A stretch of DNA of 64,000 bases, taken from NCBI GenBank assembly GCA_963843535.1, contig CAWJKU010000004.1, positions 124,001 through 188,000 of the forward strand, read 5' to 3'. Below are positions 53,827 to 63,152 of this stretch, in pieces. Within the stretch, counting starts at the first letter, position 1. Every line of letters begins with the position of its first letter. Below the pieces are notes generated by a model. That model saw only the letters and a list, made by a program, of their open reading frames with translations, had not been told where the DNA came from and searched no databases. The translations under genes and the position numbers were made by a program. The stretch is from CAVUNY01 sp963843535. GTDB lineage: Bacteria; Chloroflexota; Anaerolineae; Anaerolineales; Anaerolineaceae.

Positions 53827-56355
53827 ATGCCTTCTTCACCATTCTTTTACCTGGGACGCATTTTCGACCCGGTTCAAGGCAAGACGACCACCCAACCGCT
53901 GCTTTACGATCCGGTAAACCTGACCACGCATGCCGTTGTTACCGGTATGACCGGTTCGGGCAAAACCGGGCTGTGCATTGGTTTATTGGAAGAAGCCGCA
54001 GCGCAAGGTTTCCCGGCGATCATGATCGATCCAAAAGGCGATCTGGGCAACCTGCTGCTGCATTTTCCCGAACAGCAGGCGAAAGATTTCGAGCCGTGGA
54101 TAGACCCTGAAACTGCTCGCCGTGAGGGCAAAACGGTGCCTGTTCTGGCGGAGGAAACCTCAAAACGCTGGCGGGAAGGCCTGGCGGAGTGGGGCCTGGG
54201 CCGTGATCAACTGCTGGCTTTACGGGATGCGGTCGACTACACCCTTTATACCCCCGGCTCATCCGCCGGGGTGCCGGTCAGCATCCTGACCTCATTCCAA
54301 TCACCCGGCCTGCCCTGGGAGGAAAACCGGGAGGTGCTGCGCGAAAAAATTGCCAGCACGGTTACCGCTCTGTTGGGATTGATCGGCATCAGCGAGCTTG
54401 ATCCACTGCGCTCTCGTGAGCATATCCTGCTTTCGAATATCCTCGAGGCCGCCTGGAGTAAAAACGCGCCGCTGGATATGGCGGAATTGATCCTGCTGGT
54501 GCAGAACCCGCCCTTTGACCGGATGGGGGCATTTCCGGTGGACAGCTTCTTCCCGCCCAAGGACCGCAAAGAATTGGCCTTGCTGCTCAATAATTTCCTG
54601 GCTGCGCCTTCTTTTCAAACCTGGTTGGAGGGCGAACCGCTGGATGTGGAGAAGATGCTCTACCGCGCCGACGGCCGCCCGCGCCACAGCGTTTTTTACC
54701 TGGCGCACTTGAATGATGCCGAGCGCATGTTTTTCTCGACCCTGCTGTTTGCCGCGGTGGAAGCCTGGATGCGCACCCAGCGCGGAACGAGCGGGCTGCG
54801 CGCCCTGCTCTATTTCGATGAAATTCTCGGTTATCTGCCGCCGCTGTACAACCCGCCCAGCAAGCCGATCTTGCTGCGCATGCTCAAACAGGCGCGCGCT
54901 TTTGGGGTGGGGATGCTCCTGGCAACGCAGAACCCGGTCGACCTGGATTATAAAGCCCTGTCCAATGCCGGGACCTGGTTCATTGGACGGCTGCAAACCG
55001 AGCAGGACAAGCAGCGCCTGCTGGAGGGGCTGCGTTCGGCGGGCGGCGAAATGGATATCGGCCAGATCAACCGCCTGATATCCGGGCTGCAAAAGCGTAT
55101 CTTTTTGCTGCACAATGTGCATGCCGGGGGCCCCCAGCTTTTCCAGACGCGCTGGACGCTAAATTACCTGGCAGGTCCGGTGACTCGCGCCCAGATCCCG
55201 GATCTGAACCGCCTGGCAGGGGTGGGAAAACCTGCGCCAGGCGTGAAACCCAGCCTCAAAAATGCCGCTTTTCCGGGCCTGTCCATTGAAGATACGCAGC
55301 CCGTGCCGCTGATTACCCGTCCGGTCGCCGCTGCGCAGCCTTTGTCCATTAACGGAGTCTCGCTGAACCGCCCGGGCATTCCTGCAGGGCTGGGGGAATA
55401 CTTCCTGCCCGCAGATTGGGGGGTCAGCCAATCCGCATCTGCTGCCAATATGAGCATGTCCATCCCGCTTTCGCCGGAAGGGTTAATGTACCGTCCGGGG
55501 CTGCTGGCTCAGGTCCAGGTGCGCTACCGCTCGGCGCGCTATGCGCTGGATTATGCGCAACAGTTAGCGGTGCTGATCACTGTGTTGGATAGCAGCATCC
55601 TGAATTGGGAGGACCAGGCATGGCGCACCTATCCGATTGATGAACTGCAGACCCAGGCCCTACCTCAGGCGCGTTTTGCGCCTTTGCCCGGCTGGCTGGC
55701 GGATACCCGCCGCGCCACCGGTCTGCAGCGGGATTTCATCAATTGGGTCCTTCACAGTGGAAAAATAGTGCTCAAGGGCAATTCCGCGCTCAAATGTTAT
55801 GCCGGCCCCGAGGCCAGCCTGGCCGATTTTCGCGAGCAGTGCAGCCAATTAGCGCGGGAAGGGATGCAGGCCGAAGTTGAAAGGATCAACCGTAAATACG
55901 AGGGCGGCCTGACTGTGCTGCGCCAGAAGCTGCAAAAGAAAAAAGGCGACGAGCGCGAACAGAGGAGCGAAGCCGACCAGCGCAAGATGGAGGAGTTTTC
56001 GGCCTCGGGCGAACTGCTGCTCAGCATTTTTTCGAAGCGCAAACGCAGCCTGTCCAGTTCGCTGGCTAAACGCCGCATGGCGGAGCAGGCCCGGGCTGAT
56101 CTGGAGCAGGTTCGCAAGGAAATTGACCTGCTGGAAGATCAAATCCGGACCGCAGAAAGCGATCTCCGGCGCCAGATCAGTGAGGCCCGGGAGAAATGGG
56201 CCGGGTTGGTCAACGACGTTGTTGAAATTCCCATCGCTCCGATGAAAAAAGATATCTTCCTGGAAATTTTTGGGGTGGCCTGGCTGCCCAATTATGTGGT
56301 CCGGGCCGGCGCGCAGGTGATTGAGCTGCCGGCATACCAGCCTGCGCCGAAATAG
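53827..56355 (+). CDS. HerA/DUF853-like ATPase with C-terminal coiled coil
   Basis: Start at ATG 53827 with AGGAG; the frame is open upstream inside the preceding gene. The 842-residue protein has Walker A GMTGSGKTG (40-48), Walker B LLYFDEILGYLPP (near residue 331), and ATQNPVDLDYKALSNAGTWFIGRLQTEQDK, the sensor and arginine region of HerA-FtsK-type ATPases. A middle domain and a charged coiled coil (about 680-790: QKKKGDEREQRSEADQRKMEE) follow. HerA proteins pump DNA with NurA; no NurA is adjacent, so a different partner or role is possible. Confidence 0.85.
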   Translation: MPSSPFFYLGRIFDPVQGKTTTQPLLYDPVNLTTHAVVTGMTGSGKTGLCIGLLEEAAAQGFPAIMIDPKGDLGNLLLHFPEQQAKDFEPWIDPETARREGKTVPVLAEETSKRWREGLAEWGLGRDQLLALRDAVDYTLYTPGSSAGVPVSILTSFQSPGLPWEENREVLREKIASTVTALLGLIGISELDPLRSREHILLSNILEAAWSKNAPLDMAELILLVQNPPFDRMGAFPVDSFFPPKDRKELALLLNNFLAAPSFQTWLEGEPLDVEKMLYRADGRPRHSVFYLAHLNDAERMFFSTLLFAAVEAWMRTQRGTSGLRALLYFDEILGYLPPLYNPPSKPILLRMLKQARAFGVGMLLATQNPVDLDYKALSNAGTWFIGRLQTEQDKQRLLEGLRSAGGEMDIGQINRLISGLQKRIFLLHNVHAGGPQLFQTRWTLNYLAGPVTRAQIPDLNRLAGVGKPAPGVKPSLKNAAFPGLSIEDTQPVPLITRPVAAAQPLSINGVSLNRPGIPAGLGEYFLPADWGVSQSASAANMSMSIPLSPEGLMYRPGLLAQVQVRYRSARYALDYAQQLAVLITVLDSSILNWEDQAWRTYPIDELQTQALPQARFAPLPGWLADTRRATGLQRDFINWVLHSGKIVLKGNSALKCYAGPEASLADFREQCSQLAREGMQAEVERINRKYEGGLTVLRQKLQKKKGDEREQRSEADQRKMEEFSASGELLLSIFSKRKRSLSSSLAKRRMAEQARADLEQVRKEIDLLEDQIRTAESDLRRQISEAREKWAGLVNDVVEIPIAPMKKDIFLEIFGVAWLPNYVVRAGAQVIELPAYQPAPK

Positions 56356-56367
56356 GGATTATTTAAC

Positions 56368-56414
56368 GTAGGGGCTGTAGAGGCGAGTCGTCAACTCGCC
56401 TCTACAGCCCCTAC
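56368..56414. terminator. Bidirectional hairpin between convergent genes
   Basis: A perfect 21-bp stem, 56368-56388 with 56394-56414, loop CGTCA. It lies between the HerA-like and YceI genes. Confidence 0.75.
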
Positions 56415-56426
56415 ACCCTGATAAGA

Positions 56427-57224
56427 TTACGGCTTTGCCACAAAGTCGAAGGTCAGTTTCACCTTGTCTTCGGTGTTCAGCACGCCCAGGATCGAAATCG
56501 GACCTACATTGAAATTGGACATCAAGATCTCAGTCGTGGCCTTTCCGGTCAAGACGCCGTCCGACAGTTTGGCGGTGACCTCCCAGGTTACCGGCCTGGT
56601 TGTAGTTTTGATCGTCATATCACCGGTCACCTTGAAAGATACGTCCTGGCCTTCGGTATACGAACTGGGCGGAGTTTCGATCTTGGTTGGGACAAATTTT
56701 GCGATGGGGTACTTGCCAGATTCCAGGCCGTTGCTGCGGATGTAGCCATCGCGCCGGCTGCTGTCTGAGGCAAATTTGCTGATATCGATCTCGAATGTGG
56801 CCAGGGTGACGCTGGAAGGATTATTTTTATCGCCAATGATAGTTCCGGTCACCTGGGTGGTTACCCCTACTGCCAGATTAAACCGGTTATTCTGGTTGAG
56901 GAAAGTCTCGCCCACCTCATAAGTCACCTTGGATTCGCCCGGGACGATTTTGTATGTGATTGAGCCGCCCTGCGCGGGGGATTGAGTGGGGGAGGCAGTG
57001 GTTGGATTTGGCGTAGTGGCGGTTGGATTCGCCGTGGCCGCGGTTGGGGGCGGATCGGTGGGTTTCGGATCGGTCGGACGGGTGGCGCTGGTCGGAGCCG
57101 CCGTGGGATCCACGGTCTGCGACGCCGCGGTTGGTGTACAGGCTGCCAGTAGAACGGTCCCGACCAGTATGGCGAGCGAGAACCACCGCAAGACGTGCTG
57201 AGCAGAGGGGGATGCTAATTTCAT
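56427..57224 (-). CDS. YceI-family lipoprotein
   Basis: Start at ATG 57224 (MKLASPSAQ), preceded by GGAGA; ATGs at 57239 and 57266 are upstream options. About 265 residues: signal with lipobox VLLAAC, Pro/Thr-rich linker, then a YceI lipocalin-like domain (SKVTYEVGETFLNQNNRFNLAVG, FEIDISKFASDSSRRDGYIR). YceI domains bind polyisoprenoids or related lipids. Function in this organism unknown. Confidence 0.9.
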   Translation of the reverse strand: MKLASPSAQHVLRWFSLAILVGTVLLAACTPTAASQTVDPTAAPTSATRPTDPKPTDPPPTAATANPTATTPNPTTASPTQSPAQGGSITYKIVPGESKVTYEVGETFLNQNNRFNLAVGVTTQVTGTIIGDKNNPSSVTLATFEIDISKFASDSSRRDGYIRSNGLESGKYPIAKFVPTKIETPPSSYTEGQDVSFKVTGDMTIKTTTRPVTWEVTAKLSDGVLTGKATTEILMSNFNVGPISILGVLNTEDKVKLTFDFVAKP

Positions 57225-57394
57225 GAATCGTATCTCCATTTTTGATAGTTTATGTATTTTTACCAAAGTGGATTTATGTTACCAATAATATATTAAATTA
57301 TGATGTATGAATTGTTAAGATGGAGACCATAATTCTCATAAACCGCGCCGCAGCGGGGAAGAACTACAGCCAGGATTGAGATGAGGGCTGGCGG

Positions 57395-59485
57395 TCAGCG
57401 GATCGCCCAGATGCGGACTGTGCCGTCTTCCAGGCTGAGGGACAGCTGCCGCCCATCCGGCGATATGCTGATCTGCCGCGCAGTAAAAGGCAGGTCAACT
57501 TCATAGAGCAGGCTGGCGGATACCGGGCTGTAAAAACGCAGGCTGTGATCCCAAAATGAAGCAGCCAGCACCTGCCCGTCCGGGGTGAATGCGACAGCTG
57601 CCAGGCCTTCCGGATGCTCATGTTCTGGGGTAACGACCTGGCTGCCGCCCACCAGCCGCCAAAAAGAGATGGTCTTCTCATCCCCGCCGGCGGCCAAAGT
57701 GAAACCGTCGGGTGAAAACGCCAGCGCGCTGACGAAAGGGCCTGTTTCACGCAGGACGCGCGGCGGCAGGCTGCTATCGATCCGCCATAGGGTAATGCTG
57801 CCGTCCAATGCTCCCCCGGCAAGCTGACGGCTGTCGGGAGAAAAGGCCAGGCGCAGGATAACCCTGGTACCGGTGTAGATGGACCGATCCAGGCGGCCGC
57901 TGGTCATATCCCACAGGCGAATATTGCCTTCAGCGCCGCCCGCAGCCAGCCAGCGGCCGTCAGGTGAGAAGGCCAGGTTGTTCACCCAGACCTGAGACTC
58001 GTTAAATTCAGCGACCAGCTTTCCAGAGGCCGCTTCCCACACGCGGATCGGACCGTCTGTGCCCCCGGTCGCGATCAGCGATCCGCCTGGTGAGAGCTGA
58101 AGGGCGCTGATCCCGGCAGGATTGGCCAGGCGTTCGGCCAGCAGGTCACCGGTTGCCGCATTCCACCAGCGCAGCCAGCCGTCCTGGGCCCCGGTCAGCA
58201 CAGTTTTTCCGTCAGGGGTAAAAATTGCGTTGCCCGGTGGGGAAAAGTCATCCAGCGACCGGGTGGGGATACCAGCCGGGACCGTCCACAGCTGGAAACG
58301 CCCGTCTTCGGCATAGGAGGCCAGGCCTCGGCCATCCGCGGTGAATGCAATCTGAACAATTCTGCCGCTGTGACCGGTGAATGTGTGCAGCAGGACGCCG
58401 CTGGTCATATCCCACAGGCGGATGGTTTTATCCCAGCCGGCGGTTGCCGCCAACCTGCTGTCCGGGGAGACCGCCGCGGTTGTGACCCGGTCAGTATGGC
58501 CACGCAAGGTGTGCAGCACTTTTCCGCCGTCCAGGTTCCAGATCAAAGCTGTTCCATCGCCGTACCCGGCTAACAAGGTGCTGCGGTCGGGCGCGAACTG
58601 CAGCGCAAGAATCTCCGAATCGGCCCACAGCCGTCCGGGGCTGCGGCCGTCCTGCAGCGTCCAGATAAAAATGCTGCCGTTCCAGTTCGAGGTTGCCAGC
58701 AGCTCGCCGTCCGGCGAGGCTGCCATCGCGGCATTGCCGCTGGTGTACCAGCGGTGAGCGAGCTTGCCTGTTTCCACTTCCCAGATCACGCTGATTTCGC
58801 TGGAAGTGCCGATATGCAGCAGGCTGCCATCGCTGAAAAAAGTCAGCGTCAGAGGCGGGCCGAGAGCGCCGTTATCCAGCTGGCGGATCAGGCTTCCGCC
58901 GGTCGTTTCGTAGAGGCTGATGCGTGAATCACGGTCGGCCGCGGCTAAAAGACTACCGTCAGGCGAAAAAGCCAGGCGCAAGATTTCGACCGGCGTGGAA
59001 ATAAACAGTACCTCGCTCAAGGTACGGGCATCGTAAAGATCGATTCCGCGCTGGGTAGAAAACCCCAACCAGCGGCCATCGGCCGAAAATGTAAAAAATA
59101 ACAGGGAACCCTGTCCAAGGCGCATCACTTCACTCAGGTCCGCGAACCGCGATCCGGGTGCGATGGGTGTAAGGGTGTTGACCGTGAAGCTGTAAGCCGG
59201 GGCGGACATCGGGGTTGGCCAGACGTAGGCAGCAGGGGTTGCCAGGTCCCCATCTGAGGCGGAGAATTGAGGAATGGGGATAGGCCGGGGAGGGAGAGAA
59301 ACCGGGGCAGGTGTTACCCGGTTGGTCGGGGTAACAAAGACCAGCGGGGTGCGCGAAGGTGTTGGGCTGAGAAAGGGAAAAGGCGGCAGGGTAGGGGTGG
59401 GCTTACCGGTGAAATCACGCCCGCAGCCGGTTAATATCAACAACAGTAATGTCGAAAGCCAGGCTGCCTGACTGAAATTCACCAT
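57395..59485 (-). CDS. WD40-repeat lipoprotein
   Basis: About 696 residues from ATG 59485 (MVNFSQAAW). Lipobox LLILTGCG, a Pro-rich linker, then about 14 WD40-type blades (SPDGRWLAAGGAEGNIRLWDMTSG and similar), enough for two seven-bladed propellers. A surface protein for binding partners; no enzyme motif seen. Confidence 0.88.
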   Translation of the reverse strand: MVNFSQAAWLSTLLLLILTGCGRDFTGKPTPTLPPFPFLSPTPSRTPLVFVTPTNRVTPAPVSLPPRPIPIPQFSASDGDLATPAAYVWPTPMSAPAYSFTVNTLTPIAPGSRFADLSEVMRLGQGSLLFFTFSADGRWLGFSTQRGIDLYDARTLSEVLFISTPVEILRLAFSPDGSLLAAADRDSRISLYETTGGSLIRQLDNGALGPPLTLTFFSDGSLLHIGTSSEISVIWEVETGKLAHRWYTSGNAAMAASPDGELLATSNWNGSIFIWTLQDGRSPGRLWADSEILALQFAPDRSTLLAGYGDGTALIWNLDGGKVLHTLRGHTDRVTTAAVSPDSRLAATAGWDKTIRLWDMTSGVLLHTFTGHSGRIVQIAFTADGRGLASYAEDGRFQLWTVPAGIPTRSLDDFSPPGNAIFTPDGKTVLTGAQDGWLRWWNAATGDLLAERLANPAGISALQLSPGGSLIATGGTDGPIRVWEAASGKLVAEFNESQVWVNNLAFSPDGRWLAAGGAEGNIRLWDMTSGRLDRSIYTGTRVILRLAFSPDSRQLAGGALDGSITLWRIDSSLPPRVLRETGPFVSALAFSPDGFTLAAGGDEKTISFWRLVGGSQVVTPEHEHPEGLAAVAFTPDGQVLAASFWDHSLRFYSPVSASLLYEVDLPFTARQISISPDGRQLSLSLEDGTVRIWAIR

Positions 59486-59602
59486 ATCCCGCCCGATAAT
59501 AAGATTTTCACCGGCGGTCGTTCGCAGCACGGATCAACGCCGGGTGAAGTTATTTTAACTCCCTGGAATGGGAACCACCTTAGTTTCTATCCAGAAATTG
59601 TT

Positions 59603-59649
59603 TTGAGAGTTTTATTTGCGAGGCGAAGCCCCGCAAATAAAACTCTCAA
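59603..59649. repeat. Dispersed hairpin repeat, copy 5
   Basis: A 21-bp stem with one mismatch, 59603-59623 with 59629-59649, closed by CGAAG. It lies downstream of recR with no T run. No GC-rich linker is seen next to it. Confidence 0.78.
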
Positions 59650-59679
59650 GCAATATTTTTTGGAAAGTTTTTTAGCTAA

Positions 59680-60288
59680 TTAACTCATTTCCTGGCGTCC
59701 CGAGAGCGCGCGCAGGATGGTGTTCTGGTCGGCGTACTCCAGATCGCTGCCCACCGGCAGGCCGCGGGCCAGGCGGGTGATGCGTACGCTCAGCGGCAGC
59801 AGCTGCTGGCGCAGGTAAAGGGCGGTGGCATCCCCTTCCATGCTGGGATTGGTGGCGACCAGCACCTCGCGGATGCCCCCGCTGCGCACGCGGTCGATCA
59901 GCGGGCGGATTTTGAGATCTTCCGGGCCTTTTCCTTCGATGGGCGAGAGCACACCGTGCAGCACGTGGTAGCGCCCGGGAAATCCGCCGGTGCGTTCCAA
60001 CGCCAGTACATCCAGAGGTTCTTCGACCACGCACAGCAAAGCGGCATCACGCCGCGGATCGGCGCAAATCTCGCAGGTCTCGGCCCCGGCCTGGGTGATA
60101 TTAAAGCAAATCGGGCACATCCCCGTGGCGCTTTTTAAAGCGATCAGGGCACTGCCCAGCTGCTGGGAAATTTCATCCGGCGCGCTGAGCAAAAAGAACG
60201 CCAGGCGTGAAGCTGATTTTGGCCCAATGCCGGGGAGGCGCTCAAAGGAAGTGATTAAATTTTGGAGGGGAGCAGGTAAGACCGCCAT
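59680..60288 (-). CDS. recR: Recombination protein RecR
   Basis: The 202-residue protein has a helix-hairpin-helix (LPGIGPKSASRLAF), a four-Cys zinc site (CPICFNITQAGAETCEIC) and a TOPRIM domain (VLVATNPSMEGDATALYL). With RecO and RecF it loads RecA on gapped DNA. It is third in the dnaX-ybaB-recR operon, a common order. Confidence 0.96.
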   Translation of the reverse strand: MAVLPAPLQNLITSFERLPGIGPKSASRLAFFLLSAPDEISQQLGSALIALKSATGMCPICFNITQAGAETCEICADPRRDAALLCVVEEPLDVLALERTGGFPGRYHVLHGVLSPIEGKGPEDLKIRPLIDRVRSGGIREVLVATNPSMEGDATALYLRQQLLPLSVRITRLARGLPVGSDLEYADQNTILRALSGRQEMS

Positions 60289-60298
60289 TTTGTCTGGA

Positions 60299-60634
60299 TT
60301 AAAAACCTAACCCACCCAGCCCACCGGCCAGGGGGCCCATCCGCTCTGACTGCAGCTGGCGAGATTGGTCGAGGGCCATATTGACCGCGCTGAGCAGCAT
60401 ATCTTGCAGCATCTCGGCGTCGCTGTCTTTGAGCAGCTCGGGATCGATTTCGACCGCCTTGCATTTTTGGTCACCGGTCATGGTGACTTTAATCGCGCCG
60501 CCGCCGACAGTCGCGGTCACGGTTTCCACTGCCAGTTGGGCCTGAACGGCTTCCATCTGTTCCTGAAGGCGCTTGATCTGGTTCATCATGCCGCCGCCAC
60601 CACCACCGGGGGTTCGATTAAATCCTTTTGCCAT
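60299..60634 (-). CDS. ybaB: YbaB/EbfC nucleoid-associated protein
   Basis: The 111-residue protein has the family fold: a Gly-rich start, MMNQIKRLQEQMEAVQAQL, VTATVGGGAIKVTMTGDQKCKAVEIDPELL. It binds DNA as a dimer. It lies 10 bases upstream of recR. Confidence 0.95.
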   Translation of the reverse strand: MAKGFNRTPGGGGGGMMNQIKRLQEQMEAVQAQLAVETVTATVGGGAIKVTMTGDQKCKAVEIDPELLKDSDAEMLQDMLLSAVNMALDQSRQLQSERMGPLAGGLGGLGF

Positions 60635-60659
60635 AATAGTCTCCGATCAATATTGTTGT

Positions 60660-60689
60660 CCAGCCCTCGGCAGGTCCGTGGAGGGCTGG
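60660..60689. other. Hairpin between dnaX and ybaB
   Basis: CCAGCCCTC (60660-60668) pairs with GAGGGCTGG (60681-60689). No T run; it may tune expression within the operon or stabilise mRNA ends. Confidence 0.5.
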
Positions 60690-60693
60690 CCGG

Positions 60694-62391
60694 TCAGTCA
60701 GTTTTACCCTTTTGTACGATATGACCGCCTAAATTCAAGGCAGTGCCAACGATGCCGTCGCCTTCAATGTCCATTTCCTGTCCACCGCTGCCTTTGCTGC
60801 CCAGCACCACGCACATCACCGGTACATCTTGCCCGATGACGCGCTGGATGGCCTGGCGGGCAAGCTGTAAATTATCCCCGGCTTCCATTTTTTGCTTGAG
60901 CACGTCGCTGCTGAAGCCGATCACCAGCACGCCGTCTTTAATCGAAACCAGCGTGCAGGAATTTAACAGGCCAGACATATTGACCCGCAGGTCCTTGGCG
61001 GCCTGCTTGATGCGGTTCCAATTTTGCTGGATGCGGTCAAATTCCACCCCTGGCCCTGTCTCTTTTCGAACGTCTTCATGCGGAGTCACTGTTTGCACGG
61101 CGGCAGGCTGGGGAGCTTGCACCTTTGGCGCAGACGGGGTAGGCGTGGTTTCGCCGGATGTTTTTATCTTGGGGGGTGTCTTGACAGGCGGGGTGGGAAG
61201 GACCGCTGTTTCAGGCTGCGTATGGGCATCCTGGATAGGCGGGGCAGGTGTTTTGATGGGTTTGGCAGCCGGCGCGCTGCTTTCCGGCAGGGATTGAGCC
61301 TGCAGCGGAGGATTCATGGCGTTCACAGTCCCTGCCAGGGCTAATTCCAGGAGGAGCCCGGGCTGCCAACCGCCGCGCACCTCGCTGGCAGCGGTATTAA
61401 ACAGGCGCAAACAGTCCAGCAAAGCCGCCAGGTTAAACCTTTTGGCTTGCTCGGTCATTTTCTGGCGTATTTCGCTGGTGGCATCCACCTGGTCCGGATT
61501 ACCCATGTGGATCAGCAGCAGCCCGCGTAAATATTCCACCACCTGGCGGGCGAACTGGCGGGAGTCGGTACCACTGTCCAGCGCCCGGTGAATGCAGTCC
61601 ATTCCCGCGGCAGATTCCTGGTCGAGGATCGCATCGATCAAAGAAACTACAGCCTGGCTGGTGGCGGTCCCCAGAACCTCCTGGGCGGAGGCCAGGGTGA
61701 TGCGCTCGCCGGTAGAGGCCAGCTGATCCAACAGCGAGATCGCGTCACGCATGCTGCCGGTCGATTGGCGGGCAATCAGCACCAGGGCGTCTTCATCAAA
61801 CGCGATCTTCTCTTTCTGACACATCTCGCGCAGCAAACCGCTGATTTCTTGAACCGGGATGCGCCTGAATTCGTGCCGCTGGCAGCGAGAAAGCACTGTC
61901 GCCGGGATTTTGTGGACTTCAGTGGTTGCCAGGATGAAAATCGCGTGCGGGGGCGGTTCTTCGAGCGTTTTCAGCAAGGCGTTGAAGGCCGCTGTTGACA
62001 GCATATGGACTTCATCGATGATGTAGACTTTATAGCGGCCCTGGCTGGGCGCAAAATTAATCGTGTCGCGCAGCTGGCGCACATCATCCACGCTGGTGTT
62101 GGATGCGGCGTCAATCTCGATCAGGTCCATAAACCGGCCTTCGTTAACCAATTTGCAGTGCGCGCAATGGTCGCAGGGCCTTTTGGTCACGGTTTCTTCG
62201 AGGCAGTTAACGGCTTTCGCCAGCAGCCGCGCCGAGGTAGTTTTTCCGGTCCCTCGCGGGCCAGCAAACAGGTAAGCATGGGCGACCCGGTCTGCGCGAA
62301 TGGCGTTCTGCAGCGTGCGAACGACATGTTCCTGGCCGATCACTTCTTTCCACAGGTGTGGGCGCCATTTACGGTACAAGGCCTGGGTCAT
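60694..62391 (-). CDS. dnaX: DNA polymerase III subunit gamma/tau
   Basis: The 565-residue clamp-loader ATPase has Walker A GPRGTGKTTSAR, zinc-site residues in PCDHCAHCK, Walker B IIDEVHMLS and SRC motif VLSRCQRHEF. A Pro-rich linker (about 365-445) leads to a C-terminal domain (about 460-560). I did not see an A-rich slippery site, so a separate short gamma form is not indicated. Start at MTQALYRKWRP, the usual beginning. Confidence 0.96.
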   Translation of the reverse strand: MTQALYRKWRPHLWKEVIGQEHVVRTLQNAIRADRVAHAYLFAGPRGTGKTTSARLLAKAVNCLEETVTKRPCDHCAHCKLVNEGRFMDLIEIDAASNTSVDDVRQLRDTINFAPSQGRYKVYIIDEVHMLSTAAFNALLKTLEEPPPHAIFILATTEVHKIPATVLSRCQRHEFRRIPVQEISGLLREMCQKEKIAFDEDALVLIARQSTGSMRDAISLLDQLASTGERITLASAQEVLGTATSQAVVSLIDAILDQESAAGMDCIHRALDSGTDSRQFARQVVEYLRGLLLIHMGNPDQVDATSEIRQKMTEQAKRFNLAALLDCLRLFNTAASEVRGGWQPGLLLELALAGTVNAMNPPLQAQSLPESSAPAAKPIKTPAPPIQDAHTQPETAVLPTPPVKTPPKIKTSGETTPTPSAPKVQAPQPAAVQTVTPHEDVRKETGPGVEFDRIQQNWNRIKQAAKDLRVNMSGLLNSCTLVSIKDGVLVIGFSSDVLKQKMEAGDNLQLARQAIQRVIGQDVPVMCVVLGSKGSGGQEMDIEGDGIVGTALNLGGHIVQKGKTD

Positions 62392-62561
62392 TGGGACTGC
62401 TCTCGGGCTGCCTTCAATGGGATCTGGTTAGTGAATGCGAATCGTTCGAAGTTCAAAGCGGTCATCGGGAAATTGTAATCCACAATTCTGGTTTTTCGCG
62501 CGGTTGCCAGGGCAATCATACCGCTATTTGCAAAATTCGAATCGGGAAATTCGGCTCGCCT

Positions 62562-63065
62562 CTAAGGAACGGGCAGCGTGGCGCGCAGGATGCCCTGTTG
62601 ATCGAAAAGCGAAACTGTTTTTCCACTACTCCACACGGCTTGGGTCAATCCCCAATACAGATCGTTGACCGTATTCGTCCCGGCGCGGGTATAAACACGC
62701 ACCGCCCCGCCTTTGTACAAGACGATATCCGGGAAAATAAACCGGTGGCCGAGACTGTCTTCCAAACGCCAGCCGTTCATGCGTACTTCACCCTCGCCGA
62801 CACGCTTGATGGCAACCGATTCTGCATTCAGGTTGCCGGCGTTCACGACCTCGGCGATTTCAAATACCTTGGCGTCAGCCGGCAAAGCGGTCGATACGGG
62901 CACAGACGACGCAACAACAGCAGTGGGTTGGGTTGGGACGGGTGAGCTCAAAAAAGCAGGCATTTGACGGCCGTTGTTCCACCAGGTAAGCACCGCGAAG
63001 GTAACGGCAGCCGAAATGATGATGTTCAGGAAAATGTAAGGTAGCAATCTTTTTAGAACACTCAT
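62562..63065 (-). CDS. Membrane-anchored lamin-tail domain protein
   Basis: The 167-residue protein has an N-terminal membrane helix (about 8-29), a short Pro/Ser/Thr linker and a lamin-tail-like beta domain (EIAEVVNAGNLNAESVAIKR, NGWRLEDSLGHRFIFPDIVL, GGAVRVYT). Such domains occur on bacterial surface proteins; the role is unknown. Confidence 0.8.
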   Translation of the reverse strand: MSVLKRLLPYIFLNIIISAAVTFAVLTWWNNGRQMPAFLSSPVPTQPTAVVASSVPVSTALPADAKVFEIAEVVNAGNLNAESVAIKRVGEGEVRMNGWRLEDSLGHRFIFPDIVLYKGGAVRVYTRAGTNTVNDLYWGLTQAVWSSGKTVSLFDQQGILRATLPVP

Positions 63066-63152
63066 GAAAATTTACTCGCCCCAAAGGCTGAATTTGCGGT
63101 TGGCGTGCAATCTGGGTGAATCATAGCATAAAACCAAAGTAAAATAAACCGC

